Positions 8,608 to 16,159 of a DNA stretch of 64,000 nt are shown here, piece after piece. How positions within the stretch are numbered: position 1 is the stretch's first letter; the number at the start of each line of letters is the position of its first letter. The stretch comes from Ruegeria sp. R13_0 (GTDB lineage: Bacteria > Pseudomonadota > Alphaproteobacteria > Rhodobacterales > Rhodobacteraceae): assembly GCF_017743995.1 (NCBI RefSeq), contig NZ_JAGHRB010000015.1, forward strand, positions 1 through 64,000, given 5' to 3'. Below the pieces are notes generated by a model, which searched no databases, was not told the origin of the DNA, and was given only the letters and a program-made list of their open reading frames with translations. The translations under genes were made by a program, and so were the position numbers.

Positions 8608-9650
8608 ACGCGCGGCGCAGCATCGCAGACCTCTCGGCCGATCTGGCAGATCGGGCCGAGAGCTTCTGCCGCCAGTATTTCCCCGAGGGGCGCAAGCAGG
8701 GCAACTATTGGCAGGTTGGCGATACCTCGGGGGCCAAAGGTCAAAGCCTCGCCATCCGGCTGCAAGCTCAAGGTGGCCGCAAGGCTGGGTCCTGGACTGA
8801 CTTTGCGACCGGTGAGTATGGCGACCTGATCGACCTGCTGCAGGAACGGCTCGGGTCGGTCACGCTCAAAGAGACGCTGAGGGAGGCCCGGTCCTTTCTC
8901 GGTGAGGCCCCCTGCCCTGCCGTTCCGAATGCCACTCGAAACCCTGAGCCCCCGAATTCTGCCTCCAGCAAACGCATTGCGCGGGCGCGGAAACTCTTCG
9001 CCGCAGGCAAGCCGGTGCTTGGCACTCTGGCCGCCACCTATCTGCAAGGGCGCGGGATCACACGGCTGGGCCCGGCCCTCCATTATCACCCGCGGGTCTT
9101 CCTGCGGCAAGGTGAGGACGATCCCGATCCGCCGCAAAGGGCCCCTGCCCTGCTCGCAAAGATCACCGACAATCGCGGCCAGGTCACCGGATGCGCGCGC
9201 ATCTACCTCGACCCGTCCACCGGCGGTTTGGCCGAAATCGAGAGCCCGAAACGGATCTTGGGGCAGCTGCACGGCCATGCCATCCGTTTCTGGTCCGGTA
9301 CGGGCCGCTCCGACCTCATCGTCGGCGAAGGTCTCGAGAATACCCTTTCGGTCGGAACGGCCCTCCCTGAGTTCGACCTCGCCTCCTGTCTCACCGCCAC
9401 CCATCTCGGGCTCTTCATCCCGCCGCCGGGCATTCAGCGCATCTGGATCGCGCGGGACAATGACGAAGCGGGACGAACCGCATCACTGAGACTGCGTAAC
9501 CAACTGGAATCGCTTGGTATTGCCTGTGGTGGTCTCGTGCCAAACATGGGCGATTTCAACGACGATCTGCGGGCATTTGGCAAAGATGCGCTGCGCCGGT
9601 CGTTGCTTGAGGCCATGAAAGTACAAGGTCTGGAGATCGAGGACGGGTGA
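8604..9650 (+). CDS. TOPRIM-domain primase-like protein
   Basis: This 348-residue protein has an N-terminal region that resembles zinc-ribbon/primase N-domains (residues 1-90, with a W-x-D-F-A-T-G-E-Y-G-D element) and a C-terminal TOPRIM domain. The TOPRIM glutamate motif is in VGEGLENT near residue 241 and the Asp-x-Asp motif in ARDNDEAG near 283, so the catalytic acidic residues are present. This arrangement is typical of plasmid and phage primase-like proteins that may prime lagging-strand synthesis after conjugation or replication. It overlaps the upstream helicase/methyltransferase gene by ATGA, suggesting the two act together in DNA processing. The exact activity is not shown by the sequence. 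Confidence 0.82.
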   Translation: MNARRSIADLSADLADRAESFCRQYFPEGRKQGNYWQVGDTSGAKGQSLAIRLQAQGGRKAGSWTDFATGEYGDLIDLLQERLGSVTLKETLREARSFLGEAPCPAVPNATRNPEPPNSASSKRIARARKLFAAGKPVLGTLAATYLQGRGITRLGPALHYHPRVFLRQGEDDPDPPQRAPALLAKITDNRGQVTGCARIYLDPSTGGLAEIESPKRILGQLHGHAIRFWSGTGRSDLIVGEGLENTLSVGTALPEFDLASCLTATHLGLFIPPPGIQRIWIARDNDEAGRTASLRLRNQLESLGIACGGLVPNMGDFNDDLRAFGKDALRRSLLEAMKVQGLEIEDG

Positions 9651-9948
9651 GCGCCAGCCCCATAAGTGACGTCCGACAGGGCAAAGGTTCCGCGGGTTCG
9701 ATCTGAACCCGTTTGGAAAAGAGGAGCGATGGACCGGCGGGTCGGAGCAGAGTGCTCCTCGCCCGGACAGCAATGCGCCCCGCACCAGAAAATTCCCCTG
9801 AGCCTTCGGCTCATTCCTCGCGGGAGCAATTTTCCGGCCCTGGGCGCATTCTCCGCTGCGCTCCGATCCTGACGGATGCGGCCCGGTCGCCGCCGGTCCT
9901 GTTATCGCCCCATCCAAATCGGGTCAGATCAATCAGAGGAACCAGACA
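9651..9948 (+). promoter_or_regulatory. Leader region of DUF2493 gene with structured element (copy A)
   Basis: No gene in this 298-base gap. At 9693-9711 there is a 7-bp hairpin (CGGGTTC/GAACCCG). At 9799-9813 the hairpin TGAGCCTTCGGCTCA is flanked by TTCCCC and by ATTCCTCGCGG, and about 45 bases later comes CTCCGCTGCGCTCCG. The same order of elements is found before both DUF736 genes, with a compensating base change in the stem (TGACCC/GGGTCA there). This suggests a shared structured 5' leader. Confidence 0.45.
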
Positions 9949-10860
9949 ATGCCCCATCAGACAGACATCCCCGAGGAAACCGGCGTAACCTCCGCCATCC
10001 TCGACCACCTCGCACTTCATGGCGCAACACCAGGACCCGGCGAGACCGATCATCGCCCCCTGCCCCAGCCTGACGAGGTCGAGCTCGCCATGGCGACACT
10101 TTTCGACACCACTATCGGCCTCCTCACCGGCAGCCAGTTGGAAGACAATCTCGAAGAGATGCTCTGGTCCCTCACCTCGATCTTCCATCGCCGGCTTGCC
10201 CATATCCAGAAGCTTCTCGACGATAACGAATTCGAGGTCCGGGAAAGTTTGGCCATCCAGGACGGTTCCGAGGTCGCTTCGGTTGAACTGGAACGCCTCC
10301 AGTTGATCGGGCTTAAGCTCTGGGACCATCGCGACGCTTTCGAGCAGATGCGCGATCTGGCCGTGGACCACTTCTCGGCCGCCACCGGTTCACCCTGGCT
10401 GCCCCGCACCGGATCCAAGGTCTCGCATCGCGGTCTCACCTCCGCCGTGGTGGACAGCCGGGCCTATCTCTCGGCCAAGCGGCGCAAGGAGACCGAGGTT
10501 CACTGCCCCGAAGGCACGCGGATCGCCTTCTCGGGCGGGGACTATCACGCCTACGACCTGATCTGGTCCGTCCTCGATGCCACCCATGCGAAATACCCAG
10601 ACATGATTCTTTTACACGGCGGCACACCAAAAGGTGCCGAGATGATCGCTGCCCGCTGGGCAGATACCCGTGGTGTCACGCAGGTGGCGTTCAAACCCGA
10701 CTGGAAGAGCCATGGCAAGGCTGCCCCCTTCAAGCGCAACGACAAGATGCTCGAAACCATGCCACAGGGTCTGATTGCCACGCCCGGTTCGGGCATCACC
10801 GAGAACATCGTCGACAAGGCCCGCAAGCTCGGAATCCGCATCAAGAGGATCGGGGCTTAG
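9949..10860 (+). CDS. DUF2493 (SLOG superfamily) protein
   Basis: A 303-residue protein. The N-terminal 190 residues are mainly helical, with no motif I recognise. The C-terminal third is a DUF2493 domain, a branch of the SLOG Rossmann-like superfamily that includes YspA/DprA-like nucleotide-binding proteins: an IAFSGGDYHAYDL strand-loop near residue 196, LLHGGTPKGAE near 222, and FKPDWKSHGKAAPFKRND followed by GSGITENIV. In SLOG proteins the Gly-rich loops bind nucleotide-like ligands; the ligand here is unknown. Such genes are very common on Rhodobacterales plasmids near primase and helicase genes. A structured leader precedes it, and GGGGC-TTAG-GCCCC forms a small hairpin over its stop codon. 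Confidence 0.85.
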   Translation: MPHQTDIPEETGVTSAILDHLALHGATPGPGETDHRPLPQPDEVELAMATLFDTTIGLLTGSQLEDNLEEMLWSLTSIFHRRLAHIQKLLDDNEFEVRESLAIQDGSEVASVELERLQLIGLKLWDHRDAFEQMRDLAVDHFSAATGSPWLPRTGSKVSHRGLTSAVVDSRAYLSAKRRKETEVHCPEGTRIAFSGGDYHAYDLIWSVLDATHAKYPDMILLHGGTPKGAEMIAARWADTRGVTQVAFKPDWKSHGKAAPFKRNDKMLETMPQGLIATPGSGITENIVDKARKLGIRIKRIGA

Positions 10861-10868
10861 GCCCCGGT

Positions 10869-11162
10869 TCACGCCCCGCGCAAGAGGTCCTGTACGACGG
10901 AAGGCTTCTTGGCGATCAATGCCAGCAGAACCTGTGCTGGGCCTGTCGGGTGCCGGCGCCCGTGTTCCCAGTTCAGGAGCGTACCTTTCGCGACGCCAAT
11001 GCTCTTGGCGAACTCGGCCTGGGACAGGCCCGTCCGTTGCCGGACTTCGGCGACATCGACCTCCGCCACGGACACTTCATGCACTTTGGCGTCGGCCAAA
11101 TCGCCATTCGCGAAGGCCAGAGCCTCTTCGAGGCCCTTGGATACAGATTTGAATGCACTCAT
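10869..11162 (-). CDS. HTH antitoxin-like transcriptional regulator
   Basis: A 97-residue protein with a helix-turn-helix of the Xre/HigA/NadS type: VRQRTGLSQAEFAKSIGVAK followed by LLNWEHGRRHPTGPA, the usual arrangement of C-terminal-HTH antitoxins of RelE/HigB-type toxins. ATG 11162 is preferred over the in-frame GTG at 11186 because an AAGGAG lies 12 bases upstream of it. No RelE/HigB-type toxin gene was found on either side: upstream (higher coordinates) is a divergent ATPase gene only about 130 bases away. It may be an orphan antitoxin or may regulate the divergent gene. Confidence 0.75.
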   Translation of the reverse strand: MSAFKSVSKGLEEALAFANGDLADAKVHEVSVAEVDVAEVRQRTGLSQAEFAKSIGVAKGTLLNWEHGRRHPTGPAQVLLALIAKKPSVVQDLLRGA

Positions 11163-11291
11163 TTTGCGTCGATGCTCCTTGGCCACGGCTGTTTTGCTGG
11201 GGCAGTAAGATACTTCGGCTTGAGCAACTAGCTATGGCCGTAGGTAAGATTAACCTTGCAAATCTTCCGTATCGTGGAGTAATTGCAAGGT

Positions 11292-12455
11292 ATGTACAAA
11301 CGCAAGACCCAACAATTCGTTCAGTCTTCCTTGGAGAGCCAAGCGGCTGTGGTCCTTCTCGGCCCCCGACAGGTCGGAAAGACAACACTTGCACTCGACA
11401 TCGCATCAGAGCGCCCATCTGTCTATCTCGACCTTGAGCGTGAGGCGGACAGGCAAATCCTGACTGAACCAGATCTCTATCTGGACGAACAGGCGGGCAA
11501 ACTCGTCATCCTCGACGAGGTGCAGCAGATGCCTGACCTCTTCAGAACCTTGCGCGGCCAGATCGATCAGCGTCGGCGGGCCGGGTTTCGGACGGGACAG
11601 TTCCTGCTATTGGGATCGGCTTCCAATATCCTCTTGCACCAAACGGCGGAATCCCTCGCCGGTCGTGTTCGATATGTTGAAATGCCCCCCTTGCAGCCTG
11701 ACGAGGTGGGGGCCGATCAGTTGAACTTGCTCTGGCTGCGCGGCGGCTTTCCCGACAGCTTTCAGGCCGCGAGCGATCGGGCAAGTATGGACTGGCGTCT
11801 GGATTTCCTGCGCACCTATCTGGAGCGAGACATCCCTGCCCTCGGACCTCGGATTCCGGCAGCGACCTTGCGGCGGTTCTGGACGATGCTTGCGCATGTC
11901 CAGGGCGGCCTTCTGAACGCCGCGGCCCTTGCCGAGGGATTGGGCGTGTCCGGCCAGACCGTTGGGCGCTACCTCGATCTGCTCGTCGATCTCATGCTGG
12001 TGAGACGCCTGCAGCCCTGGCACGAGAATGTCGGCAAGCGTCTGGTGAAATCGCCAAAGGTCTATGTGAGAGACAGCGGCATCGTGCATGCGCTGTTGGG
12101 CATCGGCACGACAGAAGGCTTGCTCGGGCACCCGGTCGTCGGTGGCAGTTGGGAGGGGTTCTGTATCGAGGCGCTTCTTGCTGCCGCCCCTTTAGGCACC
12201 GAACCTTTCTTCTATCGCACTTCGGCCGGTGCTGAACTCGACTTGGTTTTGCGTTTGCCAAGCGGCGACATCTGGGCTGTTGAGATCAAACGGACGACTG
12301 CACCAAAGGTTTCGAGAGGATTTCACACAGGGGCCGAGGACATTGGAGCCAACCGAAAGCTCCTGGTCTATGCCGGTGAGCATGAGGTCCCCGTCGCGAA
12401 GGACATTCGAGCGTTACCACTGGCACATGCAATCGAGTTGTTGAGCGCGCTATGA
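11292..12455 (+). CDS. AAA ATPase with DUF4143 domain
   Basis: A 387-residue protein of the widespread AAA_14/DUF4143 group. Walker A GPRQVGKTT lies at about residues 24-32, Walker B LVILDEVQ near 71-78, and LLLGSAS near 110 resembles sensor 1. The C-terminal part (from about 195) is the DUF4143 domain, with an HVQGGLLNAAALAEGLGVS winged-helix-like segment and then a PD-(D/E)XK-like core: E-L-D-L-V-L at about residue 317 and AVEIKRT near 333. The family is abundant in bacteria and archaea, its role is unresolved, and it is sometimes found near toxin-antitoxin or defence genes. ATG 11292 is preferred to the upstream TTG at 11283. It is divergent from the antitoxin-like gene. Confidence 0.85.
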   Translation: MYKRKTQQFVQSSLESQAAVVLLGPRQVGKTTLALDIASERPSVYLDLEREADRQILTEPDLYLDEQAGKLVILDEVQQMPDLFRTLRGQIDQRRRAGFRTGQFLLLGSASNILLHQTAESLAGRVRYVEMPPLQPDEVGADQLNLLWLRGGFPDSFQAASDRASMDWRLDFLRTYLERDIPALGPRIPAATLRRFWTMLAHVQGGLLNAAALAEGLGVSGQTVGRYLDLLVDLMLVRRLQPWHENVGKRLVKSPKVYVRDSGIVHALLGIGTTEGLLGHPVVGGSWEGFCIEALLAAAPLGTEPFFYRTSAGAELDLVLRLPSGDIWAVEIKRTTAPKVSRGFHTGAEDIGANRKLLVYAGEHEVPVAKDIRALPLAHAIELLSAL

Positions 12456-13010
12456 CCTCGTTTTTATCTCTGGCTCAGGACACTTCCATTGGTCTGAGGA
12501 TAACAGCGACACGCGAAGAATCTCAGAGCCAGGTCTGGCCATTAGTCGGGCACCAGAGCGGATGAGTGTCTGGCAACTCGATGGTATCTGGACGCCTGCA
12601 TCTCCGAATGCGAACGCAAACGCCCCTGTGATGCCACGGAAGGATGGGCGAATGCTCTGCCGTTGCCATCGATTTGTGATCTGACGGCTTTGGTCTTCGA
12701 AGAGTCTTGAAGTTTGGATGGACGAGAAGACAATCCCTACTCCTTGCGGCATCTCTCTCGTCTGTTCCCCTACTTTCCTTCATGGCCACCGCACTTCTCC
12801 CTTTGTCTGAGTTGCATGACATGCTGGTCGCAGCTGTCGTCCCGTCCACAAAGGTTGTCGCCGATCTTTTTCCCCTGACCCTGCGGGTCATTCCGCGCGG
12901 ACCAAAAAGACCGGCGCCTGCCCCTCTCCGCTGCGCTCCGCCTTCGGTGTGGCCGGGCCTTGGCCAGCTGCAAGGTGACCATCATTGCAACGCAAACAAG
13001 GAGAAGAGCA
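12456..13010. other. Gene-free stretch and leader of first DUF736 gene
   Basis: I see no supported gene from 12456 to about 12783. From 12784 onward the sequence is the leader part of the 566-bp direct repeat and contains the structured element (hairpin at 12876-12890) described for copy A at 9799. A good AAGGAG ribosome-binding site lies just before the DUF736 start. Confidence 0.5.
12876..12890 (+). promoter_or_regulatory. Structured leader hairpin, copy B
   Basis: TGACCCTGCGGGTCA forms a 6-bp hairpin, preceded by TTCCCC and followed by TTCCGCGCGG. Compared with copy A (9799-9813), one base pair in the stem is swapped from G-C to C-G, which keeps the pairing. Confidence 0.45.
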
Positions 13011-13349
13011 ATGACCACGAACTGCATCAAATTCACCAGCGCCGACATCGAAACCGCCAAGGGCGTCGGCTCCATCTCGACCCTGACCTTCGACCTCGAC
13101 ATCACGGTCGAACCCGTCGCGAGCTCGAACCCGATGGCCCCCACGCACCGCGTCCTCGGCCGCTCCCCGCGCGGCAAGTTGGTCGAGTGCGGCGGCATCT
13201 GGAAGAAGCAGAACAAGGAGACCGGCGCTGACTACTACACGCTGACCATCCGCGACCACGGCTTCAACGCCAACCTCGGCAAGGCCGCGAACCAGGACGA
13301 TCTGTCCCTGCAGGCCGTCATCCCCTGGGGTCCCAAAGACGCCGCGTGA
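13011..13349 (+). CDS. DUF736 family protein, copy 1
   Basis: A 112-residue protein of the DUF736 family, small proteins encoded on conjugative plasmids and integrative elements of alphaproteobacteria. The sequence predicts mostly beta strands: ISTLTFDLDITVEPV, THRVLGRSP, ECGGIWKKQNKETGADYYTLTI, then NLGKAANQDDLSLQAVIPW. The role is unknown. The ATG at 13011 follows AAGGAG. It differs from the second copy (33400) at only a few residues (for example Val-Gly against Thr-Gly near residue 18 and Ser against Thr near 39). It is followed by a strong hairpin. Confidence 0.9.
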   Translation: MTTNCIKFTSADIETAKGVGSISTLTFDLDITVEPVASSNPMAPTHRVLGRSPRGKLVECGGIWKKQNKETGADYYTLTIRDHGFNANLGKAANQDDLSLQAVIPWGPKDAA

Positions 13350-13356
13350 CGGCTAA

Positions 13357-13383
13357 GGCCGGTCGGTTCTCCACCGACCGGCC
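13357..13383 (+). terminator. Hairpin terminator of DUF736 copy 1
   Basis: A perfect 11-bp stem, GGCCGGTCGGT/ACCGACCGGCC, with a TCTCC loop starts 8 bases after the DUF736 stop codon. It has no clear T-tract, so termination strength is uncertain. Confidence 0.55.
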
Positions 13384-13390
13384 CATCAAG

Positions 13391-13422
13391 ACTCCAATCT
13401 TGAACGCGTTCAAGATTGGAGT
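13391..13422. promoter_or_regulatory. parS-like palindrome upstream of repA
   Basis: This is a perfect 32-bp palindrome (two 16-base arms, no loop) whose core is CTTGAACGCGTTCAAG. The same 18-bp core, TCTTGAACGCGTTCAAGA, occurs once more at 15647-15664 inside repB. Repeated palindromes in and around repAB are the usual centromere (parS) sites bound by RepB in repABC replicons. The arms followed by GTTTTA could also work as a terminator. Confidence 0.7.
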
Positions 13423-13558
13423 TTTAGGGGTGGTGGAGCTTCTAAATAAGCGCCTGAAACTCATAGGCGCGTGGTATCTTTATTTTTCCTCCAAAACCGT
13501 GCTACCATAGAAGCAGAATCGAGTCGAACTCGGACCCAACCGAAGTCAGGGCTTAGGA

Positions 13559-14914
13559 ATGAGCGGTAGTCTAGAACAGTTTTTGACGGACCTGTCACGT
13601 GGGCTTGAGCGCACGATGGTGGCAGTGAACAAGGAACTCACCTTGCGTCAGCGCATCAAGCGCACGTGGTCAATGCGCCAGTGCGCAAGGTTTATGAACG
13701 TCAGTATTCAGTATCTAACCAAGTTCGCCAATTCGAGCGACGACTTTCCCGCGGGCGAATATGTTGGAAGAGAGCGTGTTTTCACGCTTTCCGAATTGAT
13801 GCACATGCGGGCCCTTCTGGCGGCCTCGGCAAAGCGGCCCTACGACTACCTAGCCTGGCGCAAACCCGACGCCCCCTTACCCGTCATCTCGTTTGCCAGC
13901 CAGAAAGGGGGCACGGCTAAGAGCCTGAGCGCCGCGCATTTTGCGCAGTATCTCAGCTTGCATTACGGCATGCGCGTTGGTGTCATGGATGCAGACCCGC
14001 AAAGCACGATAACGCTCTACTTTGTCGGGGGTGAAGGTCTTCCCCAGATGCCCGACGAAAACACCGCCTCCATGGTGGACTTTGCCGGCCTCTTCCAGTC
14101 GGAAGATGCGCCATACACTGATCACGATGCGCAGACGCTCGACAGCTTCTTTCTAAAGACCTCCTGGCCGGGGCTGCGTCTGCTGCCGGCACATGGCGAA
14201 ACGTCTGAGGGAGAGATCCAGATTGCGCGCCTTGTGCGAGAGGCCCCCGCCGGAAAGAGCTTCTATCGCTACCTGCGCGATGCCCTTGATCGCTGGAAAG
14301 CGGGCCACCCGCCAAAAACGCTGCCCAACGAATTGGTAGTCGAGGGCAAGGTCGATCAGCAGCGACTGAACGCTGCGCTGACCGAGACCCTCGATGTCAT
14401 CATCATCGACTATCAGCCTGCGTTGACACTTTTCCAGCTGAATAACGTGATTGCGTCGACTTCGCTGGTCATCCCGCAAACCATGAAGGGGTTTGACATC
14501 GCAACGCTGTCGACCTTTGTGACCGGCCTGCTGGGGATGCTTCAGCATATTCTGGCCCATGAACGGATCGAAATAGGAACTGGTGCCAACATGCTGTTGC
14601 CGACGATCGTCCAACGATCCAATGCGCAGGATCTAAACCACATCGGAAACCTGCTGGAACACTGCCCCACGGAAATTCTGCCGGTGTTTTATCTGCGTTC
14701 CGACGCAATCTCGAATGCGTCGGACGTCTATCAATCCGTATACGAATATGAGCCGGACACGCCGGGAAAACGCAAGGGGATCAACCGGTTCATCACGAAT
14801 GCCGATGCGGTTAACGACGCCATAGTATCGCGACTCTGGCCGGGCTTCGAACGCGGTTATGCCAATACATGGATGGACGAGTTCTATGAAGATGACGGCG
14901 AGGGTGAAGCATGA
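13559..14914 (+). CDS. repA: RepA, ParA-type partition ATPase of the repABC replicon
   Basis: A 451-residue ParA/MinD-family ATPase, somewhat longer than the usual 400 or so. An N-terminal MerR-like helix-turn-helix region (about residues 30-80, SMRQCARFMNVSIQYLTKFA) precedes the deviant Walker A motif QKGGTAKS near residue 115; it keeps both the signature Lys and the phosphate-loop Lys but reads T-A where many RepA proteins have S-G or V-G. Walker A' DADPQ is near 144 and Walker B VIIIDYQPAL near 280. RepA with RepB segregates plasmid copies and represses its own promoter. The ATG overlaps nothing upstream; repB starts at its stop codon (ATGA), so the two are co-translated. Confidence 0.92.
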   Translation: MSGSLEQFLTDLSRGLERTMVAVNKELTLRQRIKRTWSMRQCARFMNVSIQYLTKFANSSDDFPAGEYVGRERVFTLSELMHMRALLAASAKRPYDYLAWRKPDAPLPVISFASQKGGTAKSLSAAHFAQYLSLHYGMRVGVMDADPQSTITLYFVGGEGLPQMPDENTASMVDFAGLFQSEDAPYTDHDAQTLDSFFLKTSWPGLRLLPAHGETSEGEIQIARLVREAPAGKSFYRYLRDALDRWKAGHPPKTLPNELVVEGKVDQQRLNAALTETLDVIIIDYQPALTLFQLNNVIASTSLVIPQTMKGFDIATLSTFVTGLLGMLQHILAHERIEIGTGANMLLPTIVQRSNAQDLNHIGNLLEHCPTEILPVFYLRSDAISNASDVYQSVYEYEPDTPGKRKGINRFITNADAVNDAIVSRLWPGFERGYANTWMDEFYEDDGEGEA

Positions 14915-15933
14915 AACGCAGTATTCCAAGGTCGCTGGTCAGCAAGGCTACTAGTCCCGACACATCCAAGGAGCGCACGCCCGGTCCCGAAGGCCGGGCA
15001 GAAACGGGCGACGCTGTTTCTACTCCTTTCAAGGGGGCCGGCAGTGCTTGGAAATCAGGGGCGCTTGCGCAATCGCAAGCCGCTGTGGAGCGAAGCAGAG
15101 CTGAGCTTTGTTCGGATATCTTAAACGGCCGCCACGAAATAAGCCTGTCGCCAGACCAGATATCAGATCCGATGGGGACAGACCGCCGTCAAGACTGGAT
15201 GTCCCAGGAAGCATTCAGGTCTCTGGTAAACAGCATTGCCTCGAACGGGCAGGACACACCCATTCTGGTGTGGCCCGAGGATCCGGATTGGGAGCCGGAT
15301 CCGTTGGAGCCGTCGAACGTCACTGGTGTTCCATTTGTCATGCTTACAGGACGCCGCCGACTGGCGGCCGCGTCGGAGTTGGGTTTACCTCTTCGTGCAA
15401 TCCTCGCTTCGCCGGAAGCGCGAAACGCCGAGAACAGCAAGTTTGAGATGTTGTTTCTGCGGTTCCGCGAGAATGAGGAGCGCGAGAATCTTAGCCCATT
15501 TGAGCGTTTGGTTTCGATTGGTGAAATGTATGAAACGTTGGCTTCTGGGGCAGACAAGCTGACAGCTGTGGCCTTCGCAAAGAAAATTGGCGTGCATGAG
15601 AGCCTAGTCTCACGAGCGAGGTCTGTTTTCGCTGCGCAGGATCAGATCTTGAACGCGTTCAAGAATGTCTACGACATGAGCTTTCGTGATTTGCAGGGAG
15701 CCTTAGCGAGCTTGGAGAGGGTGAACAAACCCAAGCTCAAACCGAAGGCAAAGCCCAGAAAGCTCACGGTCAAACGCAAGGTGGGCAACCGAAATCTTTC
15801 GGCGACTTCAGTCGATGGAAACCTATCCATCAAGGTTGCAGGTGTGCCGATAGACCAAGAGCGTCTCGAGAAGCTCGGAGATTTAGTCGCCGACTACTTG
15901 AGCGCCGAAGGTTCGGGGAAGGAAACCGACTGA
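14911..15933 (+). CDS. repB: RepB, ParB-type centromere-binding protein
   Basis: A 340-residue RepB protein. The ParB N-terminal domain shows SLVNSIASNGQDTPILV near residue 105, the box I-like TGRRRLAAASELGLPLRAI near 147 and the box II-like RFRENEERENLSPFER near 185. The central helix-turn-helix is TAVAFAKKIGVHESLVSRAR near 220-240. A Lys-rich linker and a C-terminal segment resembling the RepB dimerisation region follow. It binds parS and works with RepA in partition. It overlaps repA by 4 bases. A parS-like palindrome lies inside its coding sequence (15647-15664), which then codes for ILNAFK. Confidence 0.92.
   Translation: MKRSIPRSLVSKATSPDTSKERTPGPEGRAETGDAVSTPFKGAGSAWKSGALAQSQAAVERSRAELCSDILNGRHEISLSPDQISDPMGTDRRQDWMSQEAFRSLVNSIASNGQDTPILVWPEDPDWEPDPLEPSNVTGVPFVMLTGRRRLAAASELGLPLRAILASPEARNAENSKFEMLFLRFRENEERENLSPFERLVSIGEMYETLASGADKLTAVAFAKKIGVHESLVSRARSVFAAQDQILNAFKNVYDMSFRDLQGALASLERVNKPKLKPKAKPRKLTVKRKVGNRNLSATSVDGNLSIKVAGVPIDQERLEKLGDLVADYLSAEGSGKETD
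15647..15664. promoter_or_regulatory. parS-like palindrome inside repB
   Basis: The perfect 18-bp palindrome TCTTGAACGCGTTCAAGA is identical to the core of the palindrome at 13391-13422. Two identical copies of an 18-bp palindrome about 2.25 kb apart within one replicon are very unlikely by chance. Confidence 0.7.
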
Positions 15934-16006
15934 CGACAATGTCAGCGACATATCCTCCAGAACGACGAGGCAAGGAGCAAAAAGGAACGACAATCGAAAT
16001 AAAGGC

Positions 16007-16060
16007 AAAAGAAAAGCCCCCAAGCGGTGTGGCCTGAGAGCTGATCTTAATGGTTTGGTC
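16007..16060 (-). ncRNA. repABC antisense regulatory RNA (incA/ctRNA)
   Basis: A small RNA of about 54 nt is predicted on the minus strand in the repB-repC gap. A strong promoter lies just before it (TTGACA, 17-bp spacer, TATCTT). The RNA ends in a 5-bp stem (AGGCC paired with GGCTT, 16031-16035 with 16014-16018) and a TTTTCTTTT tract. Its position, strand and size match the counter-transcribed RNAs of known repABC plasmids, which pair with the repC leader, keep copy number low and act as incompatibility factors. Ends are predicted to within a few bases. Confidence 0.75.
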
Positions 16061-16066
16061 ACCTTC

Positions 16067-16095
16067 AAGATAAGTCTCGCAGGATTCACTGTCAA
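16067..16095 (-). promoter_or_regulatory. Promoter of the antisense RNA
   Basis: On the minus strand, TTGACA at 16095-16090 is a perfect -35 box and TATCTT at 16072-16067 is a near-consensus -10 box, separated by 17 bases. Transcription would start near 16060. Confidence 0.75.
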
Positions 16096-16159
16096 CGACG
16101 AACGCTCCTGAGCGAACGGCTTTCTTTTGCCTCCACATAAACGGAGGTGAGATACAGGC

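Larger units (their letters stand above)
12784..13349 (+). repeat. 566-bp direct repeat, copy 1 (DUF736 gene plus leader)
   Basis: This block aligns without gaps to 33173-33738 and is nearly identical, including about 227 bases of leader and the whole DUF736 coding region. Similarity stops at the DUF736 stop codon: the terminators that follow differ completely. The two copies are in the same orientation, 20,389 bases apart, and bracket the repABC replicon and the defence island. Confidence 0.9.
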
